From positions 1 to 24,472 of the IMG/VR virus record IMGVR_UViG_3300003937_000028: 24,472 nucleotides of DNA; one strand, 5' to 3'. This document shows, piece by piece, positions 5,707-12,713 of this stretch (positions within the stretch are counted from its first letter, which is position 1; every line of letters begins with the position of its first letter). The notes beneath the pieces were generated by a model, which was not told the origin of the DNA, ran no database searches, and saw nothing but the letters and a program-made list of their open reading frames with translations. Origin of the DNA: a virus. The position numbers were made by a program, and so were the translations under genes.

Positions 5707-5953
5707 AATGAATGACAATGACCGCACTGAGATTAACCTAACAAAGGTCAATCTGAAAGAAGTAGAATACACAAGTGGCGATTCAATTGGATTGAAGTTC
5801 GCCCTCAACGATGTCACCGTATCCACGGTACTACAATACGACAATAGTTCAACCGCACGAGATGACTATCAGATGTTAATAGATATGCTGAATGCTTCTG
5901 AAGGTACAAAGAAATTACTACAGGAAACATTCACTGGAGGCGCAGGTGCATAA
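5699..5953 (+). CDS. Hypothetical protein between genes 59 and thyX, 84 aa
   Basis: ATG 5699 lies inside the end of gene 59, preceded by GAAAGGAG. The product is acidic and soluble, with beta-strand-like segments (EINLTKVNLKEVEY, GLKFALNDVTVSTVLQY), a helix (DDYQMLIDMLNASEGTKKLL) and a Gly/Ala tail. No family is recognised and it does not resemble T4 DsbA. Its end overlaps the GTG start of thyX by eight bases, and GGAGG for thyX lies inside it, so the 59-x-thyX genes are a tightly coupled unit. It may act in replication, judging only from neighbours. Confidence 0.7.
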   Translation: MPRMNDNDRTEINLTKVNLKEVEYTSGDSIGLKFALNDVTVSTVLQYDNSSTARDDYQMLIDMLNASEGTKKLLQETFTGGAGA

Positions 5954-6947
5954 AAAACTTGACCCACTGGGCGACAGTATTTCGTCTGTAGAACGACTAC
6001 CGATTGAACCCTCAGATTTGCAAGTTGTAAATGCGGCGAGGGTATCAATGCACAAGGTACACGATAAAATTCAAGAAAAAGATGCAGGATTGGTTAACTA
6101 TCTAGCGAAACATAATCATTGGACACCATTCTCTCACGCACAATATCTAGTAGAACGGAAGATGAGTGTCAAGGATTTTGTAGTCTGGACAAACAAGAGT
6201 TCTGAGGAACAATTTGTACGGGCAATCGTAGAATGTGATTTCTCATCCTGTGATGGAACGGTTCATTTTTATGAACGTGGTTCGTTGTATGCGTTTATTA
6301 AGCACGATGTTATTACTAAAGAAATGTGGAAACATAATCCATTGTCCCTTCGAGCATTCGATAAGAAGCCAGAGCATTGTGTTTATTCAGACAGGACTCT
6401 AAAAGACTGGACTCCAATGTTGGCTGATACTGACAACGAATGGTGGGACAAGGAAGAAATGTATACGGGTCTAGGTTGGAACCCGCAGAAATTAAAAGTG
6501 GCACAATTCAGAATCAGGATGCCAATATTCATAGCCAGACAATGGTATAAACACCAGATAGGATTTACTCGAAATGAGGTATCCAGACGATATGTATCAG
6601 AGGATGCGGAATTTCATATTCCTACTGAATGGAGACTACAGGCACCGAATGTGAAGCAAGGCTCTTCTAATGAAATTCACCAATATTCTGAGGATTTGGT
6701 TGGATGGATTGCAGATGCTACGGATAGAATGGACATTAAATATAAAGAATTGATGGATGAAGAGAATGTATGCCCCGAACAGGCACGGAGCGTTCTACCT
6801 CAGTCAATGTATACGGAGTTCGTGGAGACTGCTTCGATTGATGCCTACAGGAGATTGATTGAATTGAGGCTCGACCCCCACGCACAAAATGAAGTGAGAA
6901 AATATGCAGAAAGTGTAAAAAAGTGCTTGACAAAGCCCAAGTCTTAG
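5946..6947 (+). CDS. thyX: Flavin-dependent thymidylate synthase ThyX, divergent signature
   Basis: The start is GTG 5946 with GGAGG at 5936-5940. The 333-aa product has ThyX hallmarks: AARVSM near residue 32, HWTPFSHAQYLVERKMSV (about 58-75), and RQWYKHQIGFTRNEVSRRY at 198-216. ThyX makes dTMP from dUMP with methylene-tetrahydrofolate, FAD and NADPH. The family motif RHRx7S reads KHQ-x8-S here: the two arginines of RHR are Lys202 and Gln204, and one residue is inserted before NExS. An extra segment of about 80 residues (about 110-190) makes it longer than the usual 220-250 aa. The C-terminal SVLPQSMYTEF with a later RLDPHAQNEVR matches the family end. Marine phage ThyX proteins may share these traits. 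Confidence 0.88.
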   Translation: MHKKLDPLGDSISSVERLPIEPSDLQVVNAARVSMHKVHDKIQEKDAGLVNYLAKHNHWTPFSHAQYLVERKMSVKDFVVWTNKSSEEQFVRAIVECDFSSCDGTVHFYERGSLYAFIKHDVITKEMWKHNPLSLRAFDKKPEHCVYSDRTLKDWTPMLADTDNEWWDKEEMYTGLGWNPQKLKVAQFRIRMPIFIARQWYKHQIGFTRNEVSRRYVSEDAEFHIPTEWRLQAPNVKQGSSNEIHQYSEDLVGWIADATDRMDIKYKELMDEENVCPEQARSVLPQSMYTEFVETASIDAYRRLIELRLDPHAQNEVRKYAESVKKCLTKPKS

Positions 6948-6955
6948 TGTATAAT
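6927..6955 (+). promoter_or_regulatory. Sigma70-type promoter P6 before the gene 32 block
   Basis: TTGACA 6927-6932, 17 bases, TATAAT 6950-6955, within the last codons of thyX and just after. It shares GTGTATAATA and GCTTGACA with P2. A second TTGACA (6958-6963) downstream has no -10 at proper distance. P6 serves the two small genes and, with read-through, gene 32. Confidence 0.85.
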
Positions 6956-6994
6956 ACTTGACAATGCTATAACTAATACAGGAGAATGCCATAG

Positions 6995-7210
6995 ATGATT
7001 GGGACTATCCACACAGACGAAGAAATAGTCGTAAAAATTAAAGCATTAACAGACGATTGCAAGGAAATAAACCGAATAAATAAGGTTATGAGAAAACGAC
7101 CTAAATATACGGAATCGATAATTGATTATAAGATTGAATCGATGTATGCCCTAGCAATGGAATTAGACCGTGAAATTAACCCAATAAATCTTGAAGGAGA
7201 TGATGTATGA
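6995..7210 (+). CDS. Small hypothetical helical protein, 71 aa
   Basis: ATG 6995 lies about 35 bases after the predicted P6 start, with GGAG at 6981-6984. The product is soluble, mostly helical and mixed-charge (DDCKEINRINKVMRKRPKY, then YKIESMYALAMELDREI), a pattern suited to a small helical hairpin or coiled-coil dimer. No family is recognised. Its stop overlaps the next start (ATGA), so the two small proteins are made together. Confidence 0.7.
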   Translation: MIGTIHTDEEIVVKIKALTDDCKEINRINKVMRKRPKYTESIIDYKIESMYALAMELDREINPINLEGDDV

Positions 7211-7503
7211 CAGATGAAGCAAAAAGCGAAGTACGAGTAAATACCGTACGCATTGATGGAAATGATTATGATGTGGAGACCTTGCCTTCAGTGGCTAAGA
7301 TTGCCATTGAGCATTTGGTTTCTATCGACAAAGAAGTTCAGCGACTTGAAATGGCAAGAGCAGGTTTTGCTCAAGCGATTAAAGCCGTTATGGATGGGGA
7401 TGAAGCACCCGACCCAGTGAGTGGAGCAAAAGTTGATGCACCTGCACCAACCCCAGAGCCACTTAAAGTAGTTCCAGAAGCAAAGAAAACTTCGGTGAAC
7501 TAA
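7207..7503 (+). CDS. DUF6447-like small protein with Pro-rich tail
   Basis: ATG 7207 is coupled to the previous gene (ATGA) and has GAAGGAGATG upstream. The N-terminal part, VRIDGNDYDVETLPSVAK (residues about 14-31) followed by a helix IEHLVSIDKEVQRLEMARA, resembles the short DUF6447 proteins (a beta hairpin IDGxxYD and one long helix), a family without assigned role. After residue 63 the chain turns into an acidic, Pro/Ala-rich disordered tail. It precedes the gene 32 leader, so a link to replication is possible but unsupported. Confidence 0.6.
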   Translation: MTDEAKSEVRVNTVRIDGNDYDVETLPSVAKIAIEHLVSIDKEVQRLEMARAGFAQAIKAVMDGDEAPDPVSGAKVDAPAPTPEPLKVVPEAKKTSVN

Positions 7504-7525
7504 TGGTTCAAAGTTTCGTACAACG

Positions 7526-7584
7526 GGTAAGTGGACACATAGTGTGTTCACACCTTAAATCTAATATAAAACAGGAGAAACAAT
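7526..7584 (+). promoter_or_regulatory. Structured leader of gene 32, candidate gp32 autoregulatory site
   Basis: A nine-pair hairpin (7531-7539 with 7543-7551, one G-U pair, three-base loop TAG) lies 33 bases before the gene 32 start. It is followed by an A/T-rich, unstructured stretch (TTAAATCTAATATAAAA) carrying the ribosome-binding site CAGGAG. GGT at 7526-7528 could add pairs with ACC at 7552-7554 across a bulge. In T4, gp32 represses its own translation by nucleating on a pseudoknot upstream of an A/U-rich initiation region; the arrangement here is similar. A pseudoknot partner is not obvious by eye. No consensus promoter is seen here. Confidence 0.5.
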
Positions 7585-8490
7585 ATGAGTTTTGCCGCTC
7601 TTAAAAAGCGTTCTAAATCTAAAAAGGACGTAGAATCAATGATGGACAAACTTTCGCAAGCCTCTGGTGGCACGAAAGCATCATACGTAGACGACCGATA
7701 CTGGAAGTTGGAACGTGACAAATCAAGCAATGGATATGCTATTATTCGTTTTCTGGACTCTCCAGTAAACGAGGACTTTCCATTCGTGAAGATTTACAGT
7801 CACGGCTTCAAGGGTAAAGGTGGATGGTACATTGAGAATTCTCTCACAACTATTGGTAAGCAAGACCCAGTGTCTGAAGCCAATTCTGAGTTGTGGAATT
7901 CTGGTATCGACTCGAACAAGCAGATTGCAAGGGATAGGAAGCGTAGGCTTCAGTATATCTCGAACATCTATGTTGTTCAAGATTCCGCACATCCAGAAAA
8001 TGAAGGGAAAGTATTTCTCTTCAAATATGGGAAGTCTATTTTCGATATGATACAAGCCGCAGGTGCGCCTGAGTTTGAAGATGAGACACCAGTCAACGTC
8101 TTTAATCTATTCAGTGGAGCGAACTTCAAGTTGAAGGCTCGCAAAGCAGACGGCTTCGTGAAGTATGATAAGTCTGGATTCGATGAACCATCTCAGTGGT
8201 TGGAGTCTGAAGATGAAATGGAGACGTTGTATAACGGCCTCTATTCTTTGACGGCTGAAATTGCTGAAGACCAGTTCAAATCTTATGATGAGTTGAAGAA
8301 GAAGTTTAACCGTACTATCGGTGCAACTACTTCGGATACGTCTTCTTTCACTGCTGAATCAGTATCAGCACCTACTCGAAATGTAGCGGATATCGCATCC
8401 TCTGCGGCGAGTGGAGATGACATCCCAATCGGAGATGTTCCAGAGGAAGATGACACTATGAGTTATTTCTCGAAACTAGCAGAAGCATAG
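7585..8490 (+). CDS. 32: Single-stranded DNA-binding protein, T4 gp32-like
   Basis: The 301-aa product (same length as T4 gp32) has the basic N-terminal B domain (KKRSKSKK, residues 7-14) used for cooperative binding. The core OB-fold region has GYAIIRFL (50-57) and YSHGFKGKGGWYIENSL (71-87). A Ser-rich linker and an acidic C-terminal tail (DVPEEDDTMSYFSKLAEA) contact partners such as gp59. It coats single-stranded DNA in replication, recombination and repair. The protein contains no cysteine: only the zinc ligand equivalent to His64 (His73) remains, where T4 has three Cys, so the T4 zinc site is lost. ATG 7585 has CAGGAG upstream. A strong terminator follows 21 bases after the stop. Confidence 0.93.
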   Translation: MSFAALKKRSKSKKDVESMMDKLSQASGGTKASYVDDRYWKLERDKSSNGYAIIRFLDSPVNEDFPFVKIYSHGFKGKGGWYIENSLTTIGKQDPVSEANSELWNSGIDSNKQIARDRKRRLQYISNIYVVQDSAHPENEGKVFLFKYGKSIFDMIQAAGAPEFEDETPVNVFNLFSGANFKLKARKADGFVKYDKSGFDEPSQWLESEDEMETLYNGLYSLTAEIAEDQFKSYDELKKKFNRTIGATTSDTSSFTAESVSAPTRNVADIASSAASGDDIPIGDVPEEDDTMSYFSKLAEA

Positions 8491-8511
8491 TCCGTCAGGA
8501 TTCATTGTTTG

Positions 8512-8543
8512 AAAAGGGAGACCGTTCTGGTCTCCCTTTTTTT
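8512..8543. terminator. Bidirectional intrinsic terminator between gene 32 and the minus-strand late operon
   Basis: AAAAGGGAGACC (8512-8523) pairs perfectly with GGTCTCCCTTTT (8529-8540) around the loop GTTCT, followed by three more T. The A run on the other side serves as a U tract for minus-strand transcripts. The stop codon of the converging minus-strand gene (8542-8544) lies in the T tract, so the operons end within a few bases of each other. Confidence 0.92.
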
Positions 8544-8829
8544 ATTCCTTCTTTTTATATTTCGGGTCTTCTGCCCGTTCCATCCTATGCTCATCAACAT
8601 CTAACCCATATTTTGTTCGTACCATTGTGTCCAACTTTAAAATATCTGTCTGAAGGACACGAATACGGTCAATGAGTTGTATTATAATCCCTGTCTGATT
8701 GTCTAGTTTGGCATTAAGAGACACCTGTAACCATTTTATAATTTTCCAAAAACCCCAACCAACAAATAACAAACCGACAATAGGTATTCCAAGTTTTTCA
8801 ACAAGGTCCGCTATTTGTTCGTATTGCAT
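8542..8829 (-). CDS. Holin-like small membrane protein
   Basis: The 95-aa product starts with a short acidic helix (YEQIADLVEKLG), then a hydrophobic segment rich in Gly and Trp (IPIVGLLFVGWGFWKIIKWL, residues about 15-34). A long amphipathic helix (NAKLDNQTGIIIQLIDRIRVLQ) and a strongly charged C-terminal tail (DPKYKKKE) follow. One N-terminal membrane segment plus a helical, charged tail recalls the BhlA/UviB class of small holin-like proteins. It is the last gene of the minus-strand late operon. Lysis is a guess from size and topology; a membrane-associated tail protein is the alternative. AGGAG lies about 13 bases before ATG, a little far. Confidence 0.5.
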   Translation of the reverse strand: MQYEQIADLVEKLGIPIVGLLFVGWGFWKIIKWLQVSLNAKLDNQTGIIIQLIDRIRVLQTDILKLDTMVRTKYGLDVDEHRMERAEDPKYKKKE

Positions 8830-8851
8830 ACGATTTTAGTTCTCCTATAGG

Positions 8852-11728
8852 TTACCCTCTTGGTGTATTGACTCCCATCACGCCTGCTCCAGACGGAGAG
8901 AACGGAGCGTGTGCGGTTGACGGGACGTTAGTTATATTGTTGTGCGTTGCGCTGTTATCAACATTTGTATTTACCTGAGAATTTCCCCCTGTTCCTTTAT
9001 TTTGTTTCGCCTGACTCATTTGGGCAGTAACTAAGTTTGATTCTAACATTTCTGAGTTCACTGAAGGGTTAGAATCTGTGGGAACAAGTTTTTGTAGTAA
9101 GGCTTCAACGTGTGTATCGTGAGTGTATATCGAACCCGGGTTTGTGGCATCGGAAAAGAATTTATCCTGTGTTTTTACATTTGGAGTAAGAGCATTGAAT
9201 TCTTCAGCCGTCATCCCTTTAAGTTTCTGAAGCCTTGCATCAAGGACTTTATCTCGGTTACTTCCCATTTCTGTATATGCTTGTTCAGTGCGAATCCTCT
9301 CCATTGCTTCCTGACGGCCTGCATCCGAAGTGTTTCCTGCTCCTCTTGGCATACCGTATTCACCGCCATCGGCTATGTATTTCAGATTGCCATTTTCATC
9401 AAGGCTTTGATGACCAGTCTTATTGGCAACAGGTGAACCTTTTTCTCCAAAATCTACGCCCTCTCTACCCCAAAATCCATTATCATTGTATGTTACTGAA
9501 CGGCCTTCGTTCTTTGCATCTCTAATATCTTCAAGCATCTTCATATCTTTATCATCCCATACTTTAAAATCGAGAAGTGCTTGTATAGTGTCAGGGTCTA
9601 ATAGTGTAACTGCCTCTAAATCGTCAATATCACTTGGTCCCAAGTAGTTGAGGTCAACTGCGCCAGATTTATCTGCGGCTCTTGCCAGTTCTTCTTGTTC
9701 TTCTGTCCATTGTTTCTTGTTCGCAACTTTTTCTGTACCAGTAATACTAGCAACGGCTGAGTTGATTCCTTGTTCGAGTAAATGAGTATCCCATTTCGCT
9801 TCATTGTTAAAGACATCTCCTGCATCAAGTGCAGTTCTCCTATCTCCCCAAGTGCCTTCACTAATGAGTCCATCTGAATTTGCATTACCCAGTAATCCCT
9901 GTCCATCTTCGGTCATAAATCCGCCTGTCAACCAAGACAAGCCTTTTGAATTCAGTTCTGCGGTTACATCTACAAGTCCTACAGCCATTCCGGCAAGTTC
10001 TGCTCCCATATTAAGAACCGACTCGCCTAGTCCTTGACCTTGTTCCATTTTAGCAAAAATATCTAATGGAGTTAGTACCTTGGCTAATCGTCCTAGGAGT
10101 TTTCCGGCAGTATTTCCTCCTGTGCGTAATGTCGATGCCAACGCTTTGGCGGCCTCATCGGAATTCGCTGCCACATTGTCTGCGCCAGATGCCAACGATT
10201 GAACATTATTGGCTACTCCAGAAACCTTTGCACCGTCCTGTGCAATGTCTACAGCGGCATCTGCCCCTTTAACAAATTTCCCTGTCTTAGAATCTATTAA
10301 TCTTCCCGCAGAATTTAAGCGTGTAGTGGCGTGAACTGCTTTAACGCCTTCGTCAATTTTACTAACTTGAGAGCCAAGATTATCCATCTGACCGGCCAGT
10401 TTCGTAAAATCGTCCGAATAGTTAATTAGATTAGTTGCCTTGACTCCTGCCTTTAATCCTTCGTCTACCTTTGTACCTACTTTAGCAATTTCATCTGAGT
10501 GGTTAATAATTTGGTTTGCCTTTGCAACACCCTTTAATCCTTCGTCTACTTTTGTGCCAACTTTTACAAAGTCATCTGAATAATTAACAAGTTGTGATGT
10601 TTTTGCAACACCTTTAAGTGCATCATCTGCAAGAGTGACTTTCTTGCCAAGTTCAGTAGTTTTTGCAACACCTTTAAGTGCATCATCTGCGAGACCCGCA
10701 TTTTTGACGTGAGATGCAAGTTGAGTAGTTTTTGCTACTCCTTTTAATCCCTCATCAACGTGTGGGGCAACTTTGCCTACACCTTTTGCTACATCATCTA
10801 CTTTATTGGCTAGTTTGGCTATGTCATCTGCGTTATCGGCACCTTGAAGGAATTTTTTAATACCTACAAGTCCTGCAACGGATGTTGCTATTGGCAATAA
10901 GTATTTTGTTCCTAGATTGAGTAGAGATTTTCCTATTGTACTAAAGAATCCAGGGCCTTCCTTTTTGTTCAGTAAAGGAGAACCCTTACTTTTTCCTCCA
11001 AGTAATTTTGCGCCTTTTCTATCTCTACGGTCTTCTAATGCACGTCTGTCTTCTTTGATTTCCCTGTCTTCTCTACGTTCATCTAGTTCTAGTCTACGCT
11101 TATCAATTGCAAGGATTTCTTCAAGCGGGTCATTATGAACGACCATTGCTTCGCCTACAACTACAGGCTTAATTATTTCTGCGAGTTCATTTCCTCCAGA
11201 ATCAGTTCCCGGAATCTGTGGTGCCGAAACTGCGGGAAGTGGGTCAAGAGATGGAGATACATCTGTTTCTTCTTCAGGCTCTTCCTTCTTCTTTGTTTTC
11301 TTTGCCTTTGATTCGTTGTCTTTACGAGCATTCTCTGCACCCGTACCCATAAGTTCTTCTTTTGTTGCTTCGTCCCAATCAGAGTCAAACTTATTTTTCT
11401 TCTCATCGTCAATCTGTTTCTGTATCTTCTCAGTATGGGCTTTATTAAGTCTCTCAATCTGAGCCTCTTCCGCTTTTTGTAGTGCAGATTTTGTCTTGAG
11501 ACTATCAGCCATCTTTTGAAGAAGGCTACCGTGCGCTCGAAGGAATTCTTTTGATGCGTGTCTTTCTGTCTTAGCAATTTCTTTGTCCTGCTTCGCCTTT
11601 TCTTTAGCCCGCACCTTTTCAGCCCGTGCCTCAGGAGACAACTTCTTCAGTTGTTTATTAACACCTGCGATACCTGACTTTGCAGAGGCACCCATCGCCA
11701 TTAATTTCATTGCTGTTGGTGGTAGCAT
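8852..11728 (-). CDS. Large tail protein, probable tape measure (gp29 role)
   Basis: 958 aa, the largest gene in the window, AAGGA before ATG. The order is: a basic and coiled-coil N-terminal region (1-160), an acidic Pro-rich linker, a Glu/Arg helix (RRLELDERREDREIKEDRR, about 212-230), a hydrophobic stretch (LLPIATSVAGLVGIKKFL, about 273-292), then degenerate repeats based on DxxLKGVAKT and VGTKVDEGLK (about 300-460). A second hydrophobic stretch (about 560-600) and a polar, Asn/Gly-rich C-terminus follow. Length, helical repeats, hydrophobic patches and position beside gp26 and gp51 (T4 hub genes cluster with gp29) suggest the tail-length ruler; T4 gp29 has 590 aa. No lysozyme or peptidase motif is seen. 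Another hub-associated structural protein is possible. Confidence 0.6.
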   Translation of the reverse strand: MLPPTAMKLMAMGASAKSGIAGVNKQLKKLSPEARAEKVRAKEKAKQDKEIAKTERHASKEFLRAHGSLLQKMADSLKTKSALQKAEEAQIERLNKAHTEKIQKQIDDEKKNKFDSDWDEATKEELMGTGAENARKDNESKAKKTKKKEEPEEETDVSPSLDPLPAVSAPQIPGTDSGGNELAEIIKPVVVGEAMVVHNDPLEEILAIDKRRLELDERREDREIKEDRRALEDRRDRKGAKLLGGKSKGSPLLNKKEGPGFFSTIGKSLLNLGTKYLLPIATSVAGLVGIKKFLQGADNADDIAKLANKVDDVAKGVGKVAPHVDEGLKGVAKTTQLASHVKNAGLADDALKGVAKTTELGKKVTLADDALKGVAKTSQLVNYSDDFVKVGTKVDEGLKGVAKANQIINHSDEIAKVGTKVDEGLKAGVKATNLINYSDDFTKLAGQMDNLGSQVSKIDEGVKAVHATTRLNSAGRLIDSKTGKFVKGADAAVDIAQDGAKVSGVANNVQSLASGADNVAANSDEAAKALASTLRTGGNTAGKLLGRLAKVLTPLDIFAKMEQGQGLGESVLNMGAELAGMAVGLVDVTAELNSKGLSWLTGGFMTEDGQGLLGNANSDGLISEGTWGDRRTALDAGDVFNNEAKWDTHLLEQGINSAVASITGTEKVANKKQWTEEQEELARAADKSGAVDLNYLGPSDIDDLEAVTLLDPDTIQALLDFKVWDDKDMKMLEDIRDAKNEGRSVTYNDNGFWGREGVDFGEKGSPVANKTGHQSLDENGNLKYIADGGEYGMPRGAGNTSDAGRQEAMERIRTEQAYTEMGSNRDKVLDARLQKLKGMTAEEFNALTPNVKTQDKFFSDATNPGSIYTHDTHVEALLQKLVPTDSNPSVNSEMLESNLVTAQMSQAKQNKGTGGNSQVNTNVDNSATHNNITNVPSTAHAPFSPSGAGVMGVNTPRG
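10599..10690. repeat. 32-bp exact direct repeat in the tape-measure-like gene
   Basis: The same 32 bases occur at 10599-10630 and 10659-10690, 60 bp apart, encoding ADDALKGVAKT twice with a 20-residue period. Looser copies flank it (VGTKVDEGLK twice with a 30-residue period, coding positions about 10450-10560). This is recent in-frame duplication of helical units, not a CRISPR array: the spacers are coding and in frame. Confidence 0.85.
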
Positions 11729-11740
11729 AACTTATAATCC

Positions 11741-11893
11741 TTAACTTTTTTCGTGTCTTTCTTTCTCTGCTTCTAAAAACTGAGTAAGCAATCTAACATA
11801 TATGTCCCTTTCATAAGGAAGCATATTTTCTAAATCTTGGAGCGAGTAATTGTGGTGTTGCATAAGTTGAAAATTCGTTCTATAGTGATTCAT
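11741..11893 (-). CDS. 51: Baseplate hub assembly protein, T4 gp51-like (50 aa)
   Basis: A short ORF of 50 residues lies between the gp26-like gene and the tape-measure-like gene on the same strand. The sequence contains FQLMQHHNYSLQDLENMLPY and ERDIYVRLLTQFLEAEKERH, the pattern typical of the small gp51-type hub assembly proteins of T4-like phages (short N-terminus, YSLxELExMxPxERxIYVxLL). T4 gp51 acts catalytically in hub assembly and is not in the virion. The start ATG overlaps no ribosome-binding site of quality; it begins 15 bases after the gp26 stop, so coupling is likely. AAGGA for the next gene straddles its stop codon. Confidence 0.75.
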   Translation of the reverse strand: MNHYRTNFQLMQHHNYSLQDLENMLPYERDIYVRLLTQFLEAEKERHEKS

Positions 11894-11907
11894 CAACGAA
11901 TCATAAC

Positions 11908-12669
11908 TTATGCAAAGCCGAAAAAATCTTCGAGGCCCTCCAAAGTCACCTCTTCTTTATACCCACATTTGCTACACTTATAATGTACAACGTGTTTAAG
12001 AGTAGGCTGTGTTCCAAAAAACTGTTTAATTTTATCGAAACTAGGTTCTGTTAAATTTCCTACAAATTCAACTAACTCTCCTTTAGAGGTTTCGTCTCCT
12101 TTGTAAACCCCTTCTTTATCAAAAACATAATCAATGGAATCAACGATAATCTTGAACATTTTCTCAATATTATCTTCTTCTTTATCGTGTATCTTTAACT
12201 CCTCAGTAGACAGAAACTTGAACTGGACTCCGATATCATCGGTTACCATAATCTTGCTGTAGTCTTCTTTAGGAAAATTTACCTCGATATCATCAATCTT
12301 GACGGCAAATTTATCTACTGTACCACATACTTCCCCTTCTTTTCCATCCTTAACAGGTTGGTTACAGGTAAAGGACGGTTCAATAATTTCCCCTCTGCTC
12401 TTGGCACGGATATTGAGGAATAAAAAGTCCACATCAAATGCGGGCAACTTATATCCATCAATCTTTCCATCCGTACAGTTTGAGATGATTCGTATAATCA
12501 CATCTCTTACTGCATTCTGAAACTCAATTCCTTTGAGTTCCTTTGCTCCTTCCATTGCTGTAAGAAGAATCTTTTCTTCCTTTACAAGAAAGGGTCTGAA
12601 GTCAACCGAATCTCCGTTAGACGGTAACTTTAATTTATAAACTGGCGTTTCAATCTTTGGTAATGCCAT
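11908..12669 (-). CDS. 26: Baseplate hub protein, T4 gp26-like
   Basis: The 253-aa product opens with YKLKLPSNGDSVDFRPFLVK and EEKILLTAMEG (residues about 11-42), the signature of the T4 gp26 baseplate family. The C-terminus has a CSKCGYKEEV zinc-knuckle-like piece, and CNQPVKDGKEGEVCG in the middle offers a second cysteine pair, so a zinc ribbon may form (T4 gp26 is 208 aa). gp26 works in assembly of the central hub of the baseplate with gp51, gp27, gp28 and gp29. TAGGAGTG is its ribosome-binding site. It is followed directly by the gp51-like gene. Confidence 0.82.
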   Translation of the reverse strand: MALPKIETPVYKLKLPSNGDSVDFRPFLVKEEKILLTAMEGAKELKGIEFQNAVRDVIIRIISNCTDGKIDGYKLPAFDVDFLFLNIRAKSRGEIIEPSFTCNQPVKDGKEGEVCGTVDKFAVKIDDIEVNFPKEDYSKIMVTDDIGVQFKFLSTEELKIHDKEEDNIEKMFKIIVDSIDYVFDKEGVYKGDETSKGELVEFVGNLTEPSFDKIKQFFGTQPTLKHVVHYKCSKCGYKEEVTLEGLEDFFGFA

Positions 12670-12713
12670 AATATTTCACTCCTATATGATGTTAAATAAT
12701 GTAAAAGGTTTCT

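Noticed and set aside
3757-6931. MotA-type middle-promoter boxes (TGCTTGA before several promoters)
   Set aside because: The T4 MotA box should end 12-13 bases before the -10; here the distance is about 19 and the bases are part of the -35 hexamer.
6958-6973. Second promoter with TTGACA at 6958 and TATAAC at 6968
   Set aside because: The two elements are only four bases apart; no -10 exists at 16-18 bases.
10500-10700. CRISPR-like short repeats
   Set aside because: The repeats are in frame, encode protein units and have 28-base coding spacers that resemble each other.
9110-11138. Plus-strand ORFs over the tape-measure-like gene
   Set aside because: They have no ribosome-binding sites, show Ser/Pro/Leu-rich shadow composition and lie opposite a 958-codon gene.
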